DNA from: Burkholderia pyrrocinia
GTDB taxonomy: Bacteria; Pseudomonadota; Gammaproteobacteria; Burkholderiales; Burkholderiaceae
Assembly: GCF_001028665.1 (NCBI RefSeq)
Contig: NZ_CP011504.1
Coordinates: 1,240,001-1,304,000 of the forward strand
Reading direction: 5' to 3'
Length of the DNA: 64,000 nucleotides
In this document: piece after piece, positions 24,558 through 34,128 of the stretch
Numbering within the stretch: position 1 is the first letter of the stretch
How the letters are laid out: each line of letters starts with the position of its first letter
Position numbers and translations under genes: made by a program
Notes under the pieces: generated by a model
What the model was told of the DNA's origin: nothing
The model's input: only the letters and a program-made list of their open reading frames with translations
Databases searched by the model: none

Positions 24558-25304
24558 GCCGGATCCTCCGCCGCGACATCCATCGGTTCGGCCGTGCGGC
24601 CATCCGTCGGCGCGCACGCCGCGTCGCCATCGGCGAACATCGAACCGTCGAACCGGCATGCATGCGCGTCGCCGCCGGCCGGCTGCCCGGCGATCAGCGC
24701 CGCCGCGGCGAACCAGTCGTCGGGGCGGTCGCCGGCGCGCGGCAACGTGACGATGTCGGCCCATTCGCCCGAACGCCGGAAAATGCACGTCACGACGTGC
24801 GGCTGGCGAAGCGCGAAGCGGAAATCGTCGCCGACCAGCCGGGCGGCGTGCGAGGCGAGCGACGCCGACAGCGCGTCGCGGAAGCTGGCGAGCCGCCAGC
24901 CGGCCGCGCGGCTCGCGTCGACGAGCGCCGCGAGGAGTTCGTCGCAGGCCGCGACCGCGAGGCGCGCGCGGCCGCGCCGTTCGTCCTCGATGAGGATGCG
25001 CAACGCGCCGCGCTGCGCGCGCGCGGCGAACAGCATGCGGGCGTACGCATCCCACGCGGCGTCCGACACCAGGCCTTCCTGCCAGGGCAGTACCACACCG
25101 TGCGACCACGGATGCCCGACGACGACGTGGAGGCGGTTGCGCATCGGCAGGCGCGCTTTCGGCAGGCCGGCGAGCACCTGCGCGAGCGCGTCGGCCGGCC
25201 GGCCCTCGTGGGCGACGACGGCGAGCGGTGCACCGGTGCGCCGTGCGCGCCGGCTTTCATGCGCCCGGACGTGCAGCGTATCGGCGTCGATCAGCACGGT
25301 GACG

Positions 25305-25324
<20 letters not shown>
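24554..25324 (-). CDS. PilM/GspL-like cytoplasmic platform protein
   Basis: 256 residues. GTG start at 25324 with AGGAGGT six bases before it; it overlaps the GspE stop by 20 bp. The chain has no membrane helix and a divergent actin-like arrangement (VTVLIDADTLHVRAHESRR, RLHVVVGHPWSHGVVLPW, RLAVAACDELLAALVDASRAAGWRLASFRDALSASLA, HVVTCIFRRSGEWADIVTLPR). The assignment rests mainly on position, size and the following PilN-like gene, since sequence likeness to PilM is weak. It should couple the ATPase to the PilN/PilO platform. Confidence 0.65.
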
Positions 25325-26939
<1,615 letters not shown>

Positions 26940-26993
26940 CTTGAATTCTCCAGTTGGGAAGCGGGAAGGCGGGCATCTGGCCGACCGGGACCG

Positions 26994-28175
26994 CTATCCG
27001 ACGCTGCCGGCCAATTCGAAGATCGGCATGTACAGCAGCAGGACCACCGCGCCGACCGTTGCGCCGACCGCGAGCATCAGCACCGGTTCGAAAACCTTGC
27101 TGATCATTTCGATCGACCGGTCGAGCGCGCCGTCGTGGAACTGCGCGATGTGCTCGCACATTCCGCCCAGGTCGCCGCTCTGTTCGCCGACGCGCAGCAG
27201 CCGCTCGGCGACGGAGGTCGTCAGTGCATGGGCCGCGAAGACGGTCGATACCGATCGTCCGGCACGCAACTCGGTCAGCGCGGTCGCGAGGCGCGCCCCG
27301 AAATGCGCGGGCAGCACCTTGCCGGACAATTCCAGCGCGTCGATCACGGGCGTGCCGCCCGCGATCAGGAGTCCGACGGTTCGATAGAACCGGGTCAGGG
27401 CGAACAGCGCACAAACGTCGCGCACCTTCGGCGCCCGCCACATCAGCCGCTGCACCGCGCGCTTCGCGGCGGCCGAGCGCACCGCCAGCCCCGCGCCGAC
27501 GGCCGCCGCGGCGGCCGCCATGCCGACCGCCGCGCCGTTCTCGCGCAACAGGGTCGCCCACCAGAGCATCGCCTGCGCTGTCGGCGGCAGCGTGGTCAGC
27601 GACTCGAACACCACCGCGAAACGCGGAATCACGAAAAAGGCCATGAACAGCAGGATCGCGATGCCGACGCCGATCACGACCGCCGGATAAATCAGCGCGC
27701 CGGTGACCCGCTTGCGGATCTGCTCGATCCGCACTTCGTATTGCTGGTAGCGCTTCAGTACGGCGGGCAACTGGCCGCTATCTTCCGACGACGCGATCGT
27801 CGCGACGAGCAGCCCCGGAAAGACGTCGGGCTGCCGCGCAAGCGCCGCGGATAACGGCTGCCCTTGATACATCACCGACAGGATCCGGTCGATCACCTGC
27901 TTCGACGCCTTGCCGGCATCGTTCTTGTCGCGCAGCGCCTCGAGCGCTTCGATCAGCACGAGGCCCGCATCGAGCAGCGTCGACAGTTCCTGGAGGAACA
28001 GCGCGAGCGCAAATTTCGGTGCGCGCTTGCGTCTGGCGAGGCGTGCGCGGCGAATGTCGAGCGCGACACCGCCTTGCGCCGCGATCCGGGCCCGCACGTC
28101 TGCTTCGCTCGCTGCTTCGATCGTCTGCAGGGTGACCTTGCCGTCGGCAAGCACCCGAACCTGAAACGATTGCAT
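26994..28175 (-). CDS. gspF: GspF/PilC-type inner-membrane platform protein
   Basis: 393 residues from the ATG at 28175, with GGAGG just upstream and only 2 bp from the lytic transglycosylase stop. The two repeated T2SSF domains are clear: FLQELSTLLDAGLVLIEALEALRD ... VFPGLLVATIASSEDSGQLPAVLKRYQQYE, and FALTRFYRTVGLLIAGGTPVIDALELSG ... RLLRVGEQSGDLGGMCEHIAQFHDGALDRSIEMISKVFEPVLML. Three transmembrane helices are visible (about 165-190, 215-240, 365-390). It forms the rotor-like platform over GspE. Confidence 0.95.
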   Translation of the reverse strand: MQSFQVRVLADGKVTLQTIEAASEADVRARIAAQGGVALDIRRARLARRKRAPKFALALFLQELSTLLDAGLVLIEALEALRDKNDAGKASKQVIDRILSVMYQGQPLSAALARQPDVFPGLLVATIASSEDSGQLPAVLKRYQQYEVRIEQIRKRVTGALIYPAVVIGVGIAILLFMAFFVIPRFAVVFESLTTLPPTAQAMLWWATLLRENGAAVGMAAAAAAVGAGLAVRSAAAKRAVQRLMWRAPKVRDVCALFALTRFYRTVGLLIAGGTPVIDALELSGKVLPAHFGARLATALTELRAGRSVSTVFAAHALTTSVAERLLRVGEQSGDLGGMCEHIAQFHDGALDRSIEMISKVFEPVLMLAVGATVGAVVLLLYMPIFELAGSVG

Positions 28176-28177
28176 GG

Positions 28178-28687
28178 CTACCTCCGCCATTCGTCGAGCA
28201 ACGCCGAGCTGGCGACGCGATTGCTGGTCAGCGTCTGGTACTCGCGCCAGACCTTGGTCGCATACGATTTGCGCACCGGTTCGCGCTTCGCCGACGATCC
28301 GGCGTTGTAGGCGCCGACGGCATTCCATGTGTAGCCGTGCCGTTCGATGAAGCCGGCGAGAATCGACGCGCCGGTGTCGATCGACGTACAGGGCTCGTTG
28401 ATCAGGCGCCCGTGCGTGACGCCTGTCTTGATCAATCGCGGCAGGTGTGAGCTGTTGATCTGCATCAGCCCGATGTCGTAGGTGCCGTTGCGGTTGTAAT
28501 TGATCGCGCGAGGATTCAGCGACGATTCCACTTTCGCGATCGCGACGAGCAGGAGCGGATCGATACCGTGCCGCTCGCCTGCCTGGGTAAAGCAATCCTT
28601 GGCTGCGGCGCCGGACGCGCAGACGGCGATCGCCGCCGCGACGGTCCAGCGACGCAGGCCCTTACATGCCGTAGACGAGGTCCGCAT
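28178..28687 (-). CDS. Periplasmic lytic transglycosylase of the secretion cluster
   Basis: 169 residues with a signal peptide (RRWTVAAAIAVCASGAAA). The SLT-type family 1 motifs are present: AIAKVESSLNPRAINYNRNGTYDIGLMQINSSHL with the catalytic Glu in KVESS, then AGFIERHGYTWNAVGAYNAG. It cleaves peptidoglycan glycan strands, presumably to open a gap for the secretin and pseudopilus. Similar enzymes accompany type III, IV and pilus clusters but are unusual inside canonical type II clusters. It overlaps the gspG end by 26 bp. Confidence 0.9.
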   Translation of the reverse strand: MRTSSTACKGLRRWTVAAAIAVCASGAAAKDCFTQAGERHGIDPLLLVAIAKVESSLNPRAINYNRNGTYDIGLMQINSSHLPRLIKTGVTHGRLINEPCTSIDTGASILAGFIERHGYTWNAVGAYNAGSSAKREPVRKSYATKVWREYQTLTSNRVASSALLDEWRR

Positions 28688-29102
28688 CGTTGCCGCTCCC
28701 TCCGACACGACCGTCCCGACCGAGCGACACGATCTCCGCCTCGCCGTCTCGGCCCGGCACGTTCCACTGATAGGCCCGGCCCCAGCCGTCCTTCGGCACG
28801 GCCTTCGCGAGATAGGGGCCGTTCCACCCGTCGGTGTTCTGCGGCTGCTTGACCAGCGCATCGAGCCCTTCGTCGGCGCTCGGATAGCGGCCCGTGTCGA
28901 GCCTGAACTGCGTGACCGCGTCGCCGAGCGTCTTCATCTGAGATTCGGTCGAGCGGACCTTCGCCTTGTCGACCTGCGAAAAGAGTTTCGGGCCGACATA
29001 GCCTGCCAGCAGCGCGATGATCAGCAGCACCACCAGCAATTCGAGCAAGGTGAAGCCACGCTGGCCTCGCTTCTTCGTCCATTTCGGATAGTTCGATTTC
29101 AC
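28662..29102 (-). CDS. gspG: Major pseudopilin GspG
   Basis: 146 residues. Canonical prepilin site (GQRG|FTLLELLVVLLIIALLAGYVGP with Glu5) and the full GspG body: SQVDKAKVRSTESQMKTLGDAVTQFRLDTGRYPSADEGLDALV, WNGPYLAKAVPKDGWGRAYQWNVPG and IVSLGRDGRVGGSGNDADL, which carries the calcium-binding aspartates. It would form the pseudopilus shaft. It is the first gene of the 13-gene minus-strand operon, and site B of the shared regulon lies 166 bp upstream. Confidence 0.95.
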   Translation of the reverse strand: MKSNYPKWTKKRGQRGFTLLELLVVLLIIALLAGYVGPKLFSQVDKAKVRSTESQMKTLGDAVTQFRLDTGRYPSADEGLDALVKQPQNTDGWNGPYLAKAVPKDGWGRAYQWNVPGRDGEAEIVSLGRDGRVGGSGNDADLVYGM

Positions 29103-29267
29103 GTTGTATGCCCTCGGTTTAAGTTCCGACGCGATTCGCGGGTCGGAGTGTCGTCGTATTGCGGACGACTGATGAATGGCGCGCTGTGGGAAGGGGGCTT
29201 GTTCGGGCCCGAGCGCCGTTTGATAACGTCATTTTGCAAACGCGATGCAGGCGCGGCAATTTTCATG

Positions 29268-29282
29268 AAGGATGTCTCAACA
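29268..29282 (-). promoter_or_regulatory. Shared regulon site B (secretion operon)
   Basis: In the sense of the secretion operon the site reads TTGAGACATCCTTCA. It lies 166 bp upstream of the gspG start. The 269-bp gap around it holds no gene. Confidence 0.75.
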
Positions 29283-29371
29283 AACTTCGAAACGCGCCGC
29301 GCATGCACCCGTCGAGGACGGGCGAGCCGCACGCCGTTGGCGCGCGGCTCGCGGGATTCATACGGGAATCC

Positions 29372-30832
29372 TTACTTGCTGCATGCGCCGAGATCCTTCC
29401 AGACCTTGCCGGTGTGATCGGCGCCGGTCGTCGCGGGCGAGCCCGGCACGTCGTTCTGGGTCCACCAGCGCGCCTCGTAGGTGCGACCGTTGTGCTGCAC
29501 CTTCGCGCCGCCCGTATAGGCCGTGCCCTGCTTCCACGCGGCCTGGCACTGCGCGCCTTCGCCGCCGCCCGTGCCGCCGGTCAGCTTGAACGTGACGGTT
29601 TCCTGCTTCAGCGTGCCGCCTTCGATCTGCGACGTCGCCACGGCCGTGTGCGCGCCGGCCTTCGCATTCGCGATGTCGACGGTCAGGTCGCCCTGCATCC
29701 GCATCGTTGCCGTCTTCGAGCCGACCAGCGAATTGGCCGCGTCGTAAACCTTCATCGTGACGCTGGTGTCCTTCGCGTGATTGAACTTCAGGAAGAACTT
29801 CGCGGTGGCCTTGCCGTTCTCGATCCTGAATTCCGGGTTGCTCGTGACGCTGAAACCTTCGTCGATGCCCGATTCCGGCTTCTTCTCGACCGTCGTCTCC
29901 GTGCGCACGATGCCGCTGCCGCTCTTGGCGAACACGTTGTTCGCGCCCAGCCCCGGCTCGATGCGCCCGTCGCGCTCGATACCTGCCAGCAGGCTGGCCG
30001 ACTGCACGCGGTTGATTTCCTTCGCGAGCAGCATCGGCCACATGTTGCGTTCGCCCTGTTCGGCCGTGCCGATCGTGACGGTCGTCTTCATCGACGGCAC
30101 TTCGCCGCCCGACTTGAACACGCGGTTCATGACCTTGTCGCCGGCCTTCAGGTCGACGGTCGGCGCGATGGTGCCGACGGACGACCAGCTCGGCTTGCCC
30201 GGGTCGGTCGGGCCGCCGTCCGCCTTGATGTTGAGGTCAGCCACGTTGTAGAACATGCCGGCCGTATCGCCGACGTGCCACGTGCTCAGCATCACGTGAT
30301 GGCCGGTGCGGTCCGACGGAATCGTGCAGTTGTGCGGCCCGATCGCGTCGGCCTTCTGCATGCCGCCGTCGACCGTGCAGAACGGCGTCAGGTCGAACTG
30401 GTCGCGCGTCAGCGGCAGGTTCGGGTTCCAGCCTTGCTTCGTCAGGTAGTACTTGAAGTTCTTCGTCACGTGCGGCGCTGTGAACGTCCATTTGAACTGG
30501 TGCGCGCCCGGCTTGATGTCGTTGGTTTTCCAGCGGTCGACGGATTGCTCGTTCAGTTTGCTGAACTGCACGACGCCGCCGCTTGCGATCTGTCCGTCGG
30601 GCGCACCGGCCTGAGGGAAGCCCTGCTTGCCTTCGACGCTTTGCGGCTCCCATGTGACCGAGCCGCAGTTGAAGTTTTGCGCCGGGCCCTGCTTCGAGCT
30701 GCACATCAGGTTGCGCGACGGCGGATCGGAGAGGTAGCCGTGCGCGAACGCATGTTGCGCGAAGAACATGGATGCGCATGCGACCAGCGGCGAAAGTTTG
30801 AAGAGCGTTCGGCTCGCGGTGTGTTTGTTCAT
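29372..30832 (-). CDS. GbpA-like chitin-active lytic polysaccharide monooxygenase (AA10)
   Basis: 486 residues. The signal peptide ends AFA|HGYLSDPPSRN, so His31 becomes the N-terminal copper ligand. The second brace histidine is His121 in WTFTAPHVTKNFKYYLTK. Residues 31-210 are the AA10 catalytic domain, 215-420 the two GbpA middle domains (DKVMNRVFKSGGEVPSMKTTVTI; PEFRIENGKATAKFFLKFNHAKDTSVTMKVYD), and 430-486 a chitin-binding module (CQAAWKQGTAYTGGAKVQHNG). It cleaves crystalline chitin oxidatively and is a classic type II substrate. Its own site E lies 154 bp upstream, and it sits between the secretion operon and the chitinase. Confidence 0.93.
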   Translation of the reverse strand: MNKHTASRTLFKLSPLVACASMFFAQHAFAHGYLSDPPSRNLMCSSKQGPAQNFNCGSVTWEPQSVEGKQGFPQAGAPDGQIASGGVVQFSKLNEQSVDRWKTNDIKPGAHQFKWTFTAPHVTKNFKYYLTKQGWNPNLPLTRDQFDLTPFCTVDGGMQKADAIGPHNCTIPSDRTGHHVMLSTWHVGDTAGMFYNVADLNIKADGGPTDPGKPSWSSVGTIAPTVDLKAGDKVMNRVFKSGGEVPSMKTTVTIGTAEQGERNMWPMLLAKEINRVQSASLLAGIERDGRIEPGLGANNVFAKSGSGIVRTETTVEKKPESGIDEGFSVTSNPEFRIENGKATAKFFLKFNHAKDTSVTMKVYDAANSLVGSKTATMRMQGDLTVDIANAKAGAHTAVATSQIEGGTLKQETVTFKLTGGTGGGEGAQCQAAWKQGTAYTGGAKVQHNGRTYEARWWTQNDVPGSPATTGADHTGKVWKDLGACSK

Positions 30833-30985
30833 GGTGTATAGGAGATGGATCGTATCTGTCGGTACTGCTTTCGAAAGAGCGGTTGATCGAAGCCGGCACG
30901 GTGCCCGGCGTTTGCGCGTCGTGCATCGAGTGGGATGCGACACGGGTTGCAGTTTCCGCGAGCGCGGCGGGGGCGAGAATCTTCC

Positions 30986-31000
30986 TGAACGATTCATCAA
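30986..31000 (-). promoter_or_regulatory. Shared regulon site E (LPMO)
   Basis: In the LPMO sense the site reads TTGATGAATCGTTCA, 154 bp upstream of the LPMO start. It is the second most divergent copy but keeps both half-sites and the central ATC. Confidence 0.6.
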
Positions 31001-31037
31001 GAATCCGGCTTCCGGTTTCTGAAAAAGCCGGCATTTC

Positions 31038-31053
31038 TTGAGACATCCTTGAG
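31038..31053 (+). promoter_or_regulatory. Shared regulon site C (chitinase)
   Basis: TTGAGACATCCTTGAG, a perfect TTGAG direct repeat with an 11-bp period, 86 bp upstream of the chitinase start. It matches site B at 14 of 15 positions. Confidence 0.78.
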
Positions 31054-31137
31054 ATTGATTGGCACGGGGCGGCGGGGAAAAAACAATGCGACGGTCGATT
31101 CAGACACTCTTTCAATTTCTCAAGGACGACGATCAAA

Positions 31138-33990
31138 TTGCGCCTGAATAAACTCAACCTCAATCCGTCGCGTATCGGCGTTGCGTCCGGCCGCACCCAG
31201 ACGCTTGCATTCGCGACGATCGCCACGGCCAGCGCGCTGTGTTTCGCGAACGCCGCGTTCGCCGCCCCCGGCAAGCCCAGTCTCAAGCAATACGAAATCA
31301 CGTCGAAGCCGCACGGTTTCGTCGAGATCGATCTGCAGAGAGCGGGAAGCGCGCCCTACAAGGACCTCGTCAAGCTCAACAAGAAGGTCGACGTGCCGCT
31401 GCCGTTCGACATCTGGAGCAACGGAACGGCCGTGAAGGCGGTCGCGGTGGTCGACGGCGCGGTCGATGCCGCGTCGGAACTCAAGCTGACGCCTGGCGGC
31501 ACCCAGAGCGGCACCGTCATCGCCAACGTCAAGACGCCGGGCGTGAAGAAGATGCAGGTCCGGGTGATCGACGCGAACGGCGCGTCGACGGACAGCGCGC
31601 CGATCGACGTGGTCGTGTTCGACACGATTCCGGAACTGGCCGATACGCTGCCCGACAACGCGAGCAAGGCGCACAAGCGTTTCAAGAACACGTCCGGCTC
31701 GGTGGTCGGCACCTACTTCGCGACGTGGTCGGTCTACGACCGCAAGTTCAACGTCGACAACGTGCCGGTCGAGAACCTCACGCACATGCTGTATGGCTTC
31801 GTGCCGATCTGCGGCGGAGCGAACATCAACGCGTCGCTCGCGCGCGACGTGCCGAATTCGTTCCGCGCACTGCAGCAGACGTGCGCGGGGCTGCCCGACT
31901 TCAGCGTGGCGATCCACGATACGTGGGGCGAGATGGGCATGACGCTGCCCGGCCAGACCGCGAACTCGAAGCTCAAGGGCGTGCTTGGCCAGATGATGGC
32001 CGCGAAGAAACGCAATCCGGACCTCAAGATCCTGCCGTCGATCGGCGGCTGGACGCTGTCCGATCCGTTCTTCCAGCTGCACGACCCGGCCAAGCGCAAG
32101 GTGTTCGTCGATTCGACCGAGCAGTTGCTGCGCACCTGGAAGTTCTTCGACGGCGTCGACATCGACTGGGAATTCCCGGGCGGCAAGGGCGCGAACGGCG
32201 CGATCGGCAATCCGCAGACGGACGGCGCGCTGTATGTGACGCTGATGAAGGAACTGCGGCAGATGCTCGACCGCGTGTCGGCGGACACCGGCAAGACCTA
32301 CGAGCTGACGTCGGCGATCGGCGCGGGCAAGGACAAGATCGACGTGGTGAACTACAAGGAAGCCACGAAGTACATGGACTACATCTTCGACATGACGTAC
32401 GACTACTACGGTGCGTTCAGCCTGACGGAGCTGGGTCACCAGACGGCACTGCACGCGCCCGCGTGGCGACCGGACACCAAGTACACGACCGACAACTCGA
32501 TCAAGGCGCTGCTTGCGCAGGGCGTCGATCCGAAGAAGCTCGTCGTCGGCGCGGCGGCATACGCCCGCGGCTGGACCGGCGTTTCGGGCTACACCGACGG
32601 CAATCCGTTCACCGGCACCGCGAAGGGGCCGCACAAGGGGCAGTGGGAAGCCGGCATTCTCGACTACAAGAAGCTCAAGGCGGAGATGATCGGCCCGAAC
32701 AACGCGGGCATCAACGGCTACGAGTACCACTACGACCAGACGGCCGAGGCGCCGTACGTGTTCAACAAGAGCACCGGCGAACTCCTCACGTTCGACGATC
32801 CGCGCTCGGTGAACGCCAAGGGCGACTACGTGCGCAAGCAGCAGCTCGGCGGCATGTTCTCGTGGGAAATCGACGCGGACAACGGCGACATCCTGAACGC
32901 GATGCACGAAGGTCTCGGCCACGGCGACGGCGGAAGCGGCGCGGAGAATCGTCCGCCGATCGCGAACGCGGGAACGGCCATGACGGTCACCGGGCCGCAG
33001 ACGGTGACGCTCGACGCGTCGAAGTCGCGCGATCCCGACGGCGACAAGCTGACCTTCAAGTGGGAACAGATCGGCGGCGATCCACTGAAGATCGGCAGTC
33101 CGGACAGTGCGAAGGCGACGGTCGACGTGCCGGCGGTCAAGCAGGACACCCGCTACACGTTCCGCGTGACGGTGACCGACCCGGCCGGGCTGAAGGGTGC
33201 CGCGCAGGTCGTCGTGACCGCGCAGGCCGAAGCGTCGGTCGAGCCGCCGCCGGCCGAAAACCGTCCGCCGGTCGCGCGACTCAGCGGTCCGGCGCAGGCG
33301 GAAGGCGGTCAGGCCGTGGTCCTGTCGGCCGAGAAATCGACCGATCCTGACGGCGACAAACTGACGTTCCAGTGGACGGCTCCGTCCGGCATCGACGTGC
33401 AGCCTTCCGGCGCGACGCTGCGCTTCACCGCGCCGAAGCTTGCGAAGGACCAGTCGTTCACGTTCTCGGTCAAGGTCGGCGACGGCAAGCTGTCGTCCAC
33501 CGCTCAGCACACGGTGCTCGTGAAGGCGACGGAGACGGGCGGCGGCAATGGTGGTGGCGGCAACGGCGGCGGTGGCGAAGGCGGCCAGTACCCGGCCTAC
33601 AAGGCCGGGACGCAGTACAAGGCCGGCGACGTCGTGTCGAACCTGGGCAAGCTGTACCAGTGCAAGCCGTTCCCGTACAGCGGCTGGTGCTCGGGTGCGC
33701 CGGCGGCCTACGAACCGGGCAAGGGCTCCGCGTGGAGCGATGCGTGGACGATCTTCGGCAACGATGAAGGCGGCGGCAACGGCGGCAACGGCGGCGGCGA
33801 AAGCGGCGGCAACCATCCGCAGTACAAGGAAGGCACCAAGTACGGCGCCGGCGACATCGTGTCGAACAACGGCAAGCTGTACCGTTGCAAGCCGTTCCCG
33901 TACACCAACTGGTGCTCGATGGCTGCCTGGGCCTACGAGCCCGGCAAGGGCACCGCGTGGGATCAGGCCTGGGAGGAACACAAGGACTGA
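31138..33990 (+). CDS. Modular secreted chitinase (GH18 + two PKD + two CBM5/12)
   Basis: 950 residues. The start is probably TTG at 31138 with AAGGA about 11 bases upstream; no in-frame ATG precedes the signal peptide (AFATIATASALCFANAAFA). Residues 45-185 form an N-terminal beta domain. Residues 190-600 are the GH18 barrel: KILPSIGGWTLSDPF and FFDGVDIDWEFPGG, with acid Glu345 in the DxxDxDxE motif. Then come two PKD domains (about 605-695, 705-795) and two CBM5/12 modules, each YKAGTQYKAGD...GKLYQCKPFP...W, separated by Gly/Asn linkers. It hydrolyses chitin outside the cell. Site C lies just upstream and a strong terminator follows. Confidence 0.95.
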   Translation: MRLNKLNLNPSRIGVASGRTQTLAFATIATASALCFANAAFAAPGKPSLKQYEITSKPHGFVEIDLQRAGSAPYKDLVKLNKKVDVPLPFDIWSNGTAVKAVAVVDGAVDAASELKLTPGGTQSGTVIANVKTPGVKKMQVRVIDANGASTDSAPIDVVVFDTIPELADTLPDNASKAHKRFKNTSGSVVGTYFATWSVYDRKFNVDNVPVENLTHMLYGFVPICGGANINASLARDVPNSFRALQQTCAGLPDFSVAIHDTWGEMGMTLPGQTANSKLKGVLGQMMAAKKRNPDLKILPSIGGWTLSDPFFQLHDPAKRKVFVDSTEQLLRTWKFFDGVDIDWEFPGGKGANGAIGNPQTDGALYVTLMKELRQMLDRVSADTGKTYELTSAIGAGKDKIDVVNYKEATKYMDYIFDMTYDYYGAFSLTELGHQTALHAPAWRPDTKYTTDNSIKALLAQGVDPKKLVVGAAAYARGWTGVSGYTDGNPFTGTAKGPHKGQWEAGILDYKKLKAEMIGPNNAGINGYEYHYDQTAEAPYVFNKSTGELLTFDDPRSVNAKGDYVRKQQLGGMFSWEIDADNGDILNAMHEGLGHGDGGSGAENRPPIANAGTAMTVTGPQTVTLDASKSRDPDGDKLTFKWEQIGGDPLKIGSPDSAKATVDVPAVKQDTRYTFRVTVTDPAGLKGAAQVVVTAQAEASVEPPPAENRPPVARLSGPAQAEGGQAVVLSAEKSTDPDGDKLTFQWTAPSGIDVQPSGATLRFTAPKLAKDQSFTFSVKVGDGKLSSTAQHTVLVKATETGGGNGGGGNGGGGEGGQYPAYKAGTQYKAGDVVSNLGKLYQCKPFPYSGWCSGAPAAYEPGKGSAWSDAWTIFGNDEGGGNGGNGGGESGGNHPQYKEGTKYGAGDIVSNNGKLYRCKPFPYTNWCSMAAWAYEPGKGTAWDQAWEEHKD

Positions 33991-34082
33991 CGCCCGCTCC
34001 CCGGTTACGCCGGCCCGCGCTGCATGCCCGGGCCGGCGTCGAACCCGTATCCTCGAACCGGCATCGACCGATGCCGGCCCGG

Positions 34083-34107
34083 CCCTCGCCTCGTGCGAGG
34101 GTTTTTT
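34083..34107 (+). terminator. Intrinsic terminator of the chitinase gene
   Basis: CCCTCGC (34083-34089) pairs with GCGAGGG (34095-34101), loop of five, followed by six T. The convergent kinase gene ends 22 bp further on. Confidence 0.9.
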
Positions 34108-34128
34108 GTTTCTGGCGGCCGCCGGCCG

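Larger units (their letters stand above)
30833..31137. promoter_or_regulatory. Divergent LPMO-chitinase control region
   Basis: 305 bp with no gene. It carries two copies of the shared 15-bp site, each oriented toward its own gene: E (30986-31000) for the LPMO and C (31038-31052) for the chitinase. A hairpin-prone AT-richer tract surrounds them. Confidence 0.7.

Noticed and set aside
31110..31130. A second operator copy (TTTCAATTTCTCAAG) near the chitinase start
   Set aside because: The half-sites are 8 bp apart rather than 11, so the geometry does not fit.
31120..33981. A 953-codon minus-strand frame opposite the chitinase
   Set aside because: Low-complexity Arg/Asp/Val sequence; the plus strand encodes a clear GH18 chitinase.
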